This document shows positions 1 to 6,848 of a DNA stretch of 11,482 nucleotides, one piece after another. Source of the DNA: CALRBF01 sp041164045 (GTDB lineage: Bacteria; Patescibacteriota; Minisyncoccia; SW-4-49-11); assembly GCA_041164045.1 (NCBI GenBank), contig JBEAQD010000042.1, positions 1 to 11,482 of the forward strand, read 5' to 3'. Under the pieces are notes generated by a model. That model made no database searches. It was not told the DNA's origin and was given only the letters and a program-made list of their open reading frames with translations. The first letter of the stretch is position 1, and the number at the start of each line of letters is the position of its first letter. The translations under genes were made by a program, and so were the position numbers.

Positions 1-1
1 T

Positions 2-208
2 GACTTTATAGTAGGTATTATAGCTGGAGGTAGTTTAATAATAATGTTAACTATATCTACAATAGGACAAGTTTTTGTGGCTAAAAAAGTAATCCCAAAA
101 GACAATGATCAAGGAGATATACAACAGCAAGTAGAAGTAGAAAGTTTGCAACAAGTGGCTTTGATTAGGTCTAGTTTTGCTACTCCAGAGCATATTAAGA
201 AAATTTGA
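2..208 (+). CDS. ABC exporter transmembrane domain, fragment ending at in-frame TGA (5' end outside window)
   Basis: The frame is open from the first bases to a TGA at 206-208, giving about 68 residues; the start lies upstream of the window. It begins with a hydrophobic helix (about residues 3-27, IIAGGSLIIMLTISTIG within it). A polar stretch follows, then the segment SLQQVALIRSSFATPEHIKK. In position and character this matches the TM4 / intracellular loop 2 / cytoplasmic start of TM5 of type I ABC exporters such as MsbA, where a VKxFG...E...RF-type segment follows the coupling helix. The TGA falls inside what should be the continuous TM5 helix, and the same frame carries on afterwards with the expected TM5-TM6 sequence. 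This is therefore best read as part of a broken or interrupted exporter gene. Membrane location is inferred; the substrate cannot be told. Confidence 0.6.
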   Translation, partial: DFIVGIIAGGSLIIMLTISTIGQVFVAKKVIPKDNDQGDIQQQVEVESLQQVALIRSSFATPEHIKKI

Positions 209-250
209 AAGACCAATATTAAAACCGGAGAAGTACAAACAACAGTTTGG

Positions 251-511
251 ATGAGTTTTATCTCAACAACTTTTATACCAAGAATTTTATTTGGTATAGC
301 TTTTATAATAGTAGCTTCATTTATTATAAAACTTATAAAAATAGGAGTTTTAGACATTATCACAGCTATTGCTCTAATTACTATGTATATGTCAGCTTAT
401 GATATTATATTTGCAGGAAGGCATATTGAGCGAATTATTTCAGATATTGAGCGAATAAAAAACCTATACACCTATATTCGAGAATATGGAGACTCGAGTT
501 ATCCAGTTTAG
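251..511 (+). CDS. ABC exporter transmembrane domain, TM5-TM6 fragment between two in-frame stops
   Basis: This 86-codon open frame continues the previous fragment in the same frame; the intervening codons 209-250 also read as plausible exporter sequence (KTNIKTGEVQTTVW). It contains two hydrophobic helices (residues about 7-31 and 33-55). A charged amphipathic helix follows, with an IERIIS/IERIKN heptad repeat, and then YIREYGDSSYPV. This is the layout of TM5, TM6 and the helix leading to the nucleotide-binding domain in type I ABC exporters. The chosen ATG is only the first in-frame ATG after the TGA; no good ribosome-binding site precedes it (a GGAG lies about 20 nt upstream), so independent translation is doubtful. 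It ends at TAG 509-511, right in the TMD-NBD linker and 9 nt before the ATPase start, in the same frame. Either the exporter is a decaying or split gene, or one of the stops is a sequencing error. Confidence 0.5.
   Translation: MSFISTTFIPRILFGIAFIIVASFIIKLIKIGVLDIITAIALITMYMSAYDIIFAGRHIERIISDIERIKNLYTYIREYGDSSYPV
423..456 (+). repeat. 13-bp direct repeat, 21-bp period
   Basis: ATATTGAGCGAAT occurs at 423-435 and again at 444-456, exactly seven codons apart in frame. It encodes an IERI heptad repeated in the cytoplasmic helix after TM6, so protein helix periodicity is a sufficient explanation. Confidence 0.6.
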
Positions 512-520
512 CTTAAAAAT

Positions 521-1297
521 ATGTATTCTATTCAAATTCAAGACCTCAATCACTCTTATGATACTATAGAAGTATTCAATAATAACTTCCTAAACTTAGA
601 AATTCCCAAAAGTCAGGCTAATAAACTATATGGTATTATTGGACCATCTGGGACAGGTAAGACAACTCTTTTGTCTATTTTAGGAGGTCAATTAAATCCT
701 AAAACAGGTACAGTTTTGATTGATAAAGTGAATATTTATAAAGTCGGAGATAAGACCAGAAGAAATATAATTGCAGTTCAGATGCAAACAGCTACTGCCC
801 TTAGGGGGACTTTGCGAGAGAATTTGGTATTCGGAATTATGAGCGATGAGAAATTATGTAGTGATAAAAATCTTATTAATATTCTCAAAAAAGTCGGTCT
901 TTGGAGTATATTTGAGCCAAAAGATGGTCTTAATACCCTAATCGGAGAAGGAGGGGTGAATTTATCTGGAGGACAGAGACAAAGATTAAACTTTGCAGGG
1001 CTTTACTTGAGGGCTAAACATTATAAACCAAGTTTAATCCTGATAGATGAGCCAACTTCCTCACTAGATGAAATTAGCGAACAGGCAATTACTCAGATGA
1101 TAGATGAATTATCCCAAAAATCTGTCACTTTTGTAGTAGCTCATAGGCTAAAAACTCTAGACCAAGCCGTAGGGATATTAGACACTTCCCTTATCTCAAC
1201 TTACCCAGAACTCAAATTCTATAACAAAGATGAGTTGATGACAGTCTCGCAATATTATAGAGACCTACAAGCTGGCAAAGCTCAGCTGGAGGAGTAA
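521..1297 (+). CDS. ABC transporter ATP-binding domain (exporter type)
   Basis: This 258-residue nucleotide-binding domain hydrolyses ATP to power an exporter at the inner face of the membrane. All signature elements are present: Walker A GPSGTGKT (41-48), Q-loop Q89 followed by the exporter-like TLRENL, signature LSGGQ (148-152), Walker B LILIDE (172-177), D-loop SLD (181-183) and switch His208 in VVAHRL. The sequence most resembles the C-terminal ATPase half of single-chain type I exporters rather than importer ATPases. It lies in the same frame as the upstream transmembrane fragments, separated from them only by TAG and 9 nt. The ATG has no visible Shine-Dalgarno site, so it may be made by coupling or re-initiation if the split is real. 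The last codon TAA directly abuts the convergent dnaE stop. Because every catalytic motif is intact, the ATPase itself does not look decayed. Confidence 0.88.
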   Translation: MYSIQIQDLNHSYDTIEVFNNNFLNLEIPKSQANKLYGIIGPSGTGKTTLLSILGGQLNPKTGTVLIDKVNIYKVGDKTRRNIIAVQMQTATALRGTLRENLVFGIMSDEKLCSDKNLINILKKVGLWSIFEPKDGLNTLIGEGGVNLSGGQRQRLNFAGLYLRAKHYKPSLILIDEPTSSLDEISEQAITQMIDELSQKSVTFVVAHRLKTLDQAVGILDTSLISTYPELKFYNKDELMTVSQYYRDLQAGKAQLEE

Positions 1298-4200
1298 TTA
1301 TTCTGGATTACTGAGAATATATTTGATTCTAGCCACTAATTCATCGGAATAGTGGACAGAGAAGTTGGTCGCTTTGACTTGCATTTTGGGAGTATTATAA
1401 TTGGCGATTAGGTAGACGGGGCATTTACCACGGGCTTCACGGGTTAGTATTTCTTTGACTTTAATTAAAGCTTCAGAAGTAGTATGAGGGGGTATTATGA
1501 TATTGATTCCGACTATTTCTACCCCATCTTGTGTGGTTGGAACTTGTGGGCTATAGTCTGTGTCTGGATTCTCGGGTATATCTAATCCGATTTCCTCTAC
1601 TGAATTATTGAGACTAGGTGAAGTTTTGGTATTTGTCCATTTTATAATATCTTCGTCTTTGAGTTCCTTGACCTCTGAGGCTATGAATTGAGCTACTCCG
1701 TCTTTGTCTTGTCTCTTACCTTTGATTGCAAAACCAGCTCCAGCTGTCAAATTTTCCCCAATACTCCTGTATATACTAGGGAAAATTATTACCTCAATAT
1801 TATCTACCATATCCTCCATATTCAAGAAAGACATTTTAGCTCCACTTTTAGTAGAGATTGTCTTCATATCTTTGATTACACCTGTAAGGATTAGATTAGA
1901 CTTTCTCTTAGCTTCTTTGATCTCTTTAATATTTGGTAATTTCAACTCCTCTAAAATATCTTTGTATTCATCAATTGGGTGAGTAGATATCCAAAGCCCT
2001 AAATATATATTTTCTAATTCTAGAATTTGATTTAAATTCTCAGTCGAATTAGCTTCTATAGTCTCTAATTCTAAACTTGGCTTAGTGCTAACCGTTGCTC
2101 CAAAAAGTGAATTCTGAGGTATATTGGTAGTATTTTGATTAGCCAGAGTTTTGATAAAGGCTAAAATATTATCTAAATTATGAATTAGAATATGTCTTGG
2201 TTCAAATTCATCTAAAGCTCCGGCTTTTACAAGGGCTTCTAGATTCTTTTTATTCAGTTCTTTTGCTGGAATTCTAGTTAGGAAATCTTCTAATGACTTG
2301 AACTGCCCATTTTCTTTTCTCTCCTGCTCTATATATTCAGCTAAATTACTACTCATATTCTTGATACTACCGAGCCCATAAAATATAGTCTTATCACTAC
2401 CTGTAAAGTTAGCTTGGCTAATATTGATACTTGGTGGTTTTATTTCTAATCCTAGTTGTCTAGCCTCAGTGATATCTATTGCAATTCTTGCCATATCTTT
2501 AGCATCGCTATTGAGTAGGGCTACCATAAATTGTAGAGGATAATGAGCTTTGAGATAAGCGGTCTGATAGGCTATCATAGCATAACAAGCAGCATGAGAT
2601 TTATTGAATCCATAATCTCCAAAAGGTTCGATTAATTCCCATAGCTTTTCTCCAACTTCTCTTGGTATTCCTTGTTTTACCGTACCTTCAATAATATTGA
2701 TTTTTTGTTCTTCCATCAACTCTTTGATCTTTTTACCGACGGCCTTTCGCAGGGTATCAGCTTCTGGTAAAGAAAATCCAGCTACTGCCTGTGAGGCTTG
2801 CATCAGCTGTTCCTGGTAAATCATAATCCCATAAGTTGGTTTTAGAATTGCTTCTAAATTGGGATGTAAATAAGTCACCTCTTCTTTTTTGTGTTTTCGG
2901 GCAATGTAAGTTGGGATTAGCTCCATCGGCCCTGGTCTATATAGGGACACCATGGCAATCAAATCGTCAAATTCAGAAGGCTTAAGTCCGATTAAGGCTT
3001 TTTTCATACCTTGAGATTCGAATTGAAAAACTCCCGTGGTCTGGCCTTTTTGAAATAATTTATAAGTTAATTTGTCGTCTGTCTTAAGATTATCTATATC
3101 TATTTTGGTCCCAGTTTGAGACTCAATCAAATTCAAAGTTGACTCAATGGTAGAGAGGTTAGATAATCCCAAAAAATCCATTTTAAGTAGTCCTAAATCC
3201 TCAATAGCATGCATTTCATATTGGGTGGTGATAGAAGTTTTGCCACCAGATTCAGATAATTGTAGGGGAGTGTAATTAGTGAGTTTCTGCGGAGATATCA
3301 CCACTGCACAAGCATGAGTAGAAGTGTGCCTGATAGAACCCTCTAATTGTTGGGCAGTGTCAATCAAAGTAGTAACTTTTTCTTCCTGTTCATAGCGACT
3401 TCTGAGTTCCCTAGAGTTAGCTAAAGATTTAGCAATGGTTTTTTGGTCAATTAATTTAGCAATAGAATCACATAATCCATAAGAATACCCAAGAGCCCTC
3501 CCTGTATCTCTAATTGCTGCTTTGGCTGCCATTGTTCCAAAAGTACAAATCTGAGCTACATGGTCTTGGCCATATTTCCGAGCTACATAATTAAGTACTA
3601 ACTCCCTCTTATTATCTTGAAAGTCAATATCGATATCGGGCATAGAGACACGAGCTGGGTTCAAGAATCTCTCAAAAAGAAGCTGATAGGCAAGAGGATC
3701 AATATCCGTAATCGCTAATAAATAAGCTACCAAACTCCCAGCTGCCGAACCTCTCCCAGGACCGACTAAAACTCCATTCTGCTTCGCCCAGTTTATAAAG
3801 TCAGATACAATCAAAAAGTAGTCGATATACCCAGCATTCTTGATAACTCCAAACTCATATTCTAATCTTTCTCGAATTTGAGTCTGGTCTTGCTCCTTGT
3901 ATCTTTTTTGTATACCCTCTTCACATAAAAACCTTAAATAGCTCTCATTATCTAGAATTTCTCCAGATTCTAGAGGAGGTACTTCAAATTTTGGAAGTTG
4001 AATTTGGTAAAGAGGAATCTCGACATTACACTTTTCCGCAATCATCTTGGTATTAGTAAGAGCTTCCTCAGGAATATTGAGTTGTTTAGCTAAACTATAC
4101 ATTTCCTCAGTAGATTTGAGAGAATAATCCTCACTTACAAAAGTTAATCTATCAGGGTTTTGAATATTAGTTTTATTTTTAATAGCTAGCATAATATCAT

Positions 4201-4822
4201 GCGCGGTTCTCTGATTGGAGTTCAGATACATACTTTGAGCCGTTAAAAGTATAGGTAAATGAGATGTTTTAGATAATTGGAGTAGGGCTTGATTAGCTTT
4301 TATTTGATCAGGAGTGTTAATTAAAGGTAAAAGCTCTAAATATAAATTATCCTTAAAAATTTGGCTATAAATATCTATCCAATTTGTAGCTTCTTTAGGA
4401 TTATTAATAAGATAATCAGCAATCTCACTTTGATAATTACCAGAAATACAGATCAAATCCTTACTATATTTAGTTAAATTTTCTATTGAAATCGGCTGAT
4501 TAGAATTCAGTCTAACTAGAGAAACTAATTCAATCAAGTTAGTATATCCTTGATAAGATTTAGCCAATAAAGTTATAAAATAAGGCTTAGAAGTACTGCC
4601 GTCTATGCCAGCTACAGATAAATTTACTCCCAAAATTGGCTTGATATTAGCCTTGGTAGCTTTTTCATAAAATTCAATCGCCCCGAACATATTATTGTTA
4701 TCCGTAAGAGCAATAGCCTCAAAGCCCAATTCTTGAGTTTTGGTGATAATATCTCCAATAGAGCCAATGGCTTCTAGAATGCTATAATGAGAGCGAGTAT
4801 TGAGATGGACAAATTCTTGCAT
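1298..4822 (-). CDS. dnaE: DNA polymerase III alpha subunit (DnaE type)
   Basis: This is the replicative polymerase catalytic subunit, 1174 residues, full length for DnaE1-type enzymes. Order of domains: PHP (about 1-280), palm/thumb/fingers (about 290-830), helix-hairpin-helix (about 845-875), OB fold (about 975-1055) and a C-terminal tail. GPGRGSAAGS is at 354-363. The catalytic aspartates are in PDIDIDF (D398, D400) and KMDFLGL (D549). The finger/thumb regions YRPGPM (628-633) and GFNKSHAACYA (738-748) are typical. QNSLF at 903-907 fits the internal beta-clamp-binding motif. The PHP domain lacks nearly all metal ligands, so it should not act as a proofreading exonuclease. No epsilon (dnaQ) gene is in the window. 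The start is supported by AAAGGAAA (complement of 4833-4840) about 10 nt upstream and an extended -10 at 4846-4854. The stop abuts the ABC gene tail-to-tail. Identification is secure. Confidence 0.97.
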   Translation of the reverse strand: MQEFVHLNTRSHYSILEAIGSIGDIITKTQELGFEAIALTDNNNMFGAIEFYEKATKANIKPILGVNLSVAGIDGSTSKPYFITLLAKSYQGYTNLIELVSLVRLNSNQPISIENLTKYSKDLICISGNYQSEIADYLINNPKEATNWIDIYSQIFKDNLYLELLPLINTPDQIKANQALLQLSKTSHLPILLTAQSMYLNSNQRTAHDIMLAIKNKTNIQNPDRLTFVSEDYSLKSTEEMYSLAKQLNIPEEALTNTKMIAEKCNVEIPLYQIQLPKFEVPPLESGEILDNESYLRFLCEEGIQKRYKEQDQTQIRERLEYEFGVIKNAGYIDYFLIVSDFINWAKQNGVLVGPGRGSAAGSLVAYLLAITDIDPLAYQLLFERFLNPARVSMPDIDIDFQDNKRELVLNYVARKYGQDHVAQICTFGTMAAKAAIRDTGRALGYSYGLCDSIAKLIDQKTIAKSLANSRELRSRYEQEEKVTTLIDTAQQLEGSIRHTSTHACAVVISPQKLTNYTPLQLSESGGKTSITTQYEMHAIEDLGLLKMDFLGLSNLSTIESTLNLIESQTGTKIDIDNLKTDDKLTYKLFQKGQTTGVFQFESQGMKKALIGLKPSEFDDLIAMVSLYRPGPMELIPTYIARKHKKEEVTYLHPNLEAILKPTYGIMIYQEQLMQASQAVAGFSLPEADTLRKAVGKKIKELMEEQKINIIEGTVKQGIPREVGEKLWELIEPFGDYGFNKSHAACYAMIAYQTAYLKAHYPLQFMVALLNSDAKDMARIAIDITEARQLGLEIKPPSINISQANFTGSDKTIFYGLGSIKNMSSNLAEYIEQERKENGQFKSLEDFLTRIPAKELNKKNLEALVKAGALDEFEPRHILIHNLDNILAFIKTLANQNTTNIPQNSLFGATVSTKPSLELETIEANSTENLNQILELENIYLGLWISTHPIDEYKDILEELKLPNIKEIKEAKRKSNLILTGVIKDMKTISTKSGAKMSFLNMEDMVDNIEVIIFPSIYRSIGENLTAGAGFAIKGKRQDKDGVAQFIASEVKELKDEDIIKWTNTKTSPSLNNSVEEIGLDIPENPDTDYSPQVPTTQDGVEIVGINIIIPPHTTSEALIKVKEILTREARGKCPVYLIANYNTPKMQVKATNFSVHYSDELVARIKYILSNPE

Positions 4823-4845
4823 ATAATAAATATTTCCTTTTATAT

Positions 4846-4854
4846 ATTATAGCA
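4846..4854 (-). promoter_or_regulatory. Extended -10 promoter of dnaE
   Basis: On the minus strand this reads TGCTATAAT, a perfect extended -10 element. Transcription is predicted to start near 4839, leaving a leader of about 17 nt before the dnaE ATG. The -35 position (4869-4874, 17-bp spacer) has no good match; instead it is occupied by the -10 box of the opposite promoter. Confidence 0.65.
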
Positions 4855-4865
4855 TATTTATAATG

Positions 4866-4874
4866 TGGTATAAT
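4866..4874 (+). promoter_or_regulatory. Extended -10 promoter of the pgl-permease side
   Basis: TGGTATAAT matches an extended -10 element. The predicted start near 4881 would give a leader of about 120 nt before the 6-phosphogluconolactonase ATG. Its -35 position (4846-4851) is exactly the -10 hexamer of the divergent dnaE promoter. A second TATAAT lies at 4859-4864 without the TGN extension. Confidence 0.55.
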
Positions 4875-4951
4875 GATATTGAGATTTAGTCCTTTTATTA
4901 ATATACATACACACTTTCATCCTTATAGGTGATAAAAACTCAAATAAACTA

Positions 4952-4966
4952 TCCTCCTTCGGAGGA
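4952..4966 (+). other. Hairpin TCCTCC-TTC-GGAGGA in the pgl leader
   Basis: A 6-bp perfect stem with a 3-nt loop (or a 5-bp stem with a CTTCG loop) lies 37 nt upstream of the pgl start. It pairs a Shine-Dalgarno-like GGAGGA with an anti-Shine-Dalgarno-like TCCTCC. No T-run follows on either strand, so it is not a standard terminator. No start codon sits at ribosome-binding distance downstream of GGAGGA. Function is unknown; a leader regulatory or mRNA-stability element is possible. Confidence 0.4.
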
Positions 4967-5002
4967 CAATATAATTCATAACTCACAATTAATATATACC
5001 CT

Positions 5003-5671
5003 ATGAACATACAAACCTTTACACAAGAACAAGATTGGATTCAGGCTAGCACGGAGAAAATAGCTAATAATTTATATGAGCAAATTCAAGCCAAGGGAGA
5101 GGCAAATTTAGCTGTTTCAGGTGGCACCACTCCATTTGTAATATATAAGGAACTTGCTAAGCAAAGTTTAGATTTTTCAAAAATTAACTTAATTCAAGTA
5201 GATGAGAGGTATGTCACAGAAACTAATCCAGAATCTAATTGGCAAAGTATATCTAAGAGTTTTGATGGAGTAGATTTTAGGCAAATTATTAGATTTGAAT
5301 ATTCAGACCAAATTCAAGATTCATTATCTCAATCACAATCTCAACTTCCACCTAAACTCGGTCTTACTATACTAGGTATGGGATTAGACGGGCATTTTGC
5401 CTCACTTTTTGCCGGGGGAGAATATTGGGATAACCCTAACTTAGATAAAGCTATAATTACTCAAGCTCCAGCTAATTACCAAACTAGATATAGATTGAGT
5501 TTGAGCCCCGAGTATATTTATAATTCTAACCAAATTATAATTTTAATCAAAGGGCAAGATAAATATACAAAACTACAAAATCAGCTACAAAACGCAACTG
5601 GAGTCAAAAATTGGCCATTAGAATATCTATATAATCAGCCTAATATATCAGTCTATGCTTGTTTGGAATAA
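5003..5671 (+). CDS. pgl: 6-phosphogluconolactonase (DevB/Pgl family)
   Basis: This enzyme hydrolyses 6-phosphogluconolactone to 6-phosphogluconate in the oxidative pentose phosphate pathway, in the cytoplasm. The 222 residues are slightly shorter than the usual 230-260. Family motifs in order: SGGTTP (39-44) for phosphate binding, VDERYV (66-71), and GMGLDGHFASLF (125-136) with the catalytic-region His131. A downstream R-SLS segment (about 164-168) and G184-x-x-K187 follow. A Ser/Gln run (SLSQSQSQ, 107-114) fills the loop before the GMG motif, and the residue that is usually acidic in FDLVLLGMG is Gly here. Neither glucose-6-phosphate dehydrogenase nor 6-phosphogluconate dehydrogenase is nearby. 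There is no Shine-Dalgarno site before the ATG. The permease follows after 34 bp and has its own promoter-like element. The family call is firm; the closely related glucosamine-6-phosphate deaminase-type fold is disfavoured by the DGH motif context. Confidence 0.9.
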   Translation: MNIQTFTQEQDWIQASTEKIANNLYEQIQAKGEANLAVSGGTTPFVIYKELAKQSLDFSKINLIQVDERYVTETNPESNWQSISKSFDGVDFRQIIRFEYSDQIQDSLSQSQSQLPPKLGLTILGMGLDGHFASLFAGGEYWDNPNLDKAIITQAPANYQTRYRLSLSPEYIYNSNQIIILIKGQDKYTKLQNQLQNATGVKNWPLEYLYNQPNISVYACLE

Positions 5672-5673
5672 TT

Positions 5674-5682
5674 TGTTATAAT
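5674..5682 (+). promoter_or_regulatory. Extended -10 promoter of the permease
   Basis: TGTTATAAT begins 3 bp after the pgl stop codon and 32 bp before the permease ATG. The predicted start near 5689 gives a leader of about 17 nt. No clear -35 match is visible at 16-18 bp spacing (TATGCT at 5654-5659 is weak). Confidence 0.55.
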
Positions 5683-5705
5683 CAAAATATAAAAATATAT
5701 AATTA

Positions 5706-6848
5706 ATGACAAAAAAAGCTGAAAAATACCAATTTATAAAAGCAGTAACGACTCTCACAGGCACTATTATTGGAGCTGGAGTTTTAGCCATTCCTTATAC
5801 AATATACACTGCAGGGTATTGGTTGGGAGTACTATATCTAATTATATTAGGTATAGTTATGATAATTTTGAATTTAATGTTGGGAGAAGTAGTTTTGAGA
5901 ACTAAAAAAAAATTACATATCCCAGAATTAATTAAATTGTATTTAGGAAAAAAAGGGTATGTTTTGGTATTAATTGCAATAGCTATACTGATTTACGGTG
6001 GTATGTCTGCCTATATTAGAGGAGCAGGAGATATTATTAATACAATTATACCATCTCAATCATTTAATTGGTCAATAGTATTCTTTGCAATAGGTACATA
6101 TTTTATTATAAAAGGTCTCAAATTTGTTAGTCAATGGAATATTATATTTGTCTCAGGAATGGTTTTGATTATTATCACTATTTGGCTAAAAGCAATATAC
6201 TCTCAAGATATTGATTGGACTCAATTTGAATTAAAACCAACAAACTCTATAACACAAGCTTTTAGGCCATATGGAGCCATTTTATTTTCATACTTTGGAG
6301 TTATTGCAATTCCACATATCAAAACTATATTAGGTAAAAAGTCTGATCAAATGGAGTCAGCAATTATATTAGGTATGCTTATACCAATCTTACTATATAG
6401 TGTTTTTGTGTCATTAGTAATAGGGGTTGCGGGTAGAGACATTACTCAATTAGCAATTATTTCATTAGGTGAGAAATTAGGTGGACAGGTTTTGGTTATT
6501 ACATCAATTTTTGCCATTATTGCAATGATGACCTCATTTATTTCAATGGGATTATCAATGATAGAATCATATATGAATTTTGGAAAATTAAAGAGAAGTA
6601 TTGCTATTATTCTCACAACATTTCCACCCATGGCATTACTAGTATTTGACTGGGCTCAATTTGATACAATTATCCAATATGCAGGAGGCATAGGGGTTAG
6701 TATAATATCTATACTAATAGTTTTGACATTTTGGAGGGCTAAAGCTGAGGGAGAGTTGCCACCAGCCTATAGTTTAGGACATTTCAAATGGGTTGGAATC
6801 ATTATGATTATAATGTTTACACTTGGAGCTTTTAGTCTATTCGTTTAA
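5706..6848 (+). CDS. Amino-acid permease, aromatic amino-acid transporter-like (APC superfamily)
   Basis: This is an integral membrane protein of 380 residues with about 11 predicted helices (roughly 12-34, 37-65, 85-110, 122-139, 143-161, 187-205, 216-242, 262-290, 297-316, 320-343 and 360-380). TM1 carries the broken-helix signature TIIGAGVLAIP (20-30) typical of the tryptophan/tyrosine permease and AAAP families, which bring amino acids in with protons or sodium. Length and the single-chain layout fit these families. An internal segment SYFGVIAIPHIK (195-206) resembles the second broken helix (TM6). Substrate cannot be decided from sequence; an aromatic amino acid is the family guess. Uptake would suit an organism lacking amino-acid biosynthesis. 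The gene has its own extended -10 and no Shine-Dalgarno site. Its last 12 bp overlap the convergent uvrB gene. Confidence 0.85.
   Translation: MTKKAEKYQFIKAVTTLTGTIIGAGVLAIPYTIYTAGYWLGVLYLIILGIVMIILNLMLGEVVLRTKKKLHIPELIKLYLGKKGYVLVLIAIAILIYGGMSAYIRGAGDIINTIIPSQSFNWSIVFFAIGTYFIIKGLKFVSQWNIIFVSGMVLIIITIWLKAIYSQDIDWTQFELKPTNSITQAFRPYGAILFSYFGVIAIPHIKTILGKKSDQMESAIILGMLIPILLYSVFVSLVIGVAGRDITQLAIISLGEKLGGQVLVITSIFAIIAMMTSFISMGLSMIESYMNFGKLKRSIAIILTTFPPMALLVFDWAQFDTIIQYAGGIGVSIISILIVLTFWRAKAEGELPPAYSLGHFKWVGIIMIIMFTLGAFSLFV

Noticed and set aside
206..208. TGA recoded as glycine or tryptophan (code 25 or code 4) as the reason for the in-frame stop
   Set aside because: No in-frame TGA occurs within the long conserved genes dnaE, uvrB, the permease, the DUF3048 gene or visible holA, where glycine and tryptophan use GGN and TGG. 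The receiver gene ends at a TGA that forms a normal ATGA overlap. Reading that TGA as sense would add only four residues, so that one gene alone is not decisive, but the overall absence is.
1688..1982. Open frames on the + strand inside dnaE, and similar antisense frames in uvrB, the permease and the DUF3048 gene
   Set aside because: They lie antisense to strongly conserved coding sequence, show no domain-like motifs and have no promoter or ribosome-binding site of their own.
4952..4966. GGAGGA at 4961-4966 as the pgl ribosome-binding site, or the hairpin as a terminator
   Set aside because: It is 36 nt from the ATG, too far for a ribosome-binding site, and neither strand has a T-run after the stem.
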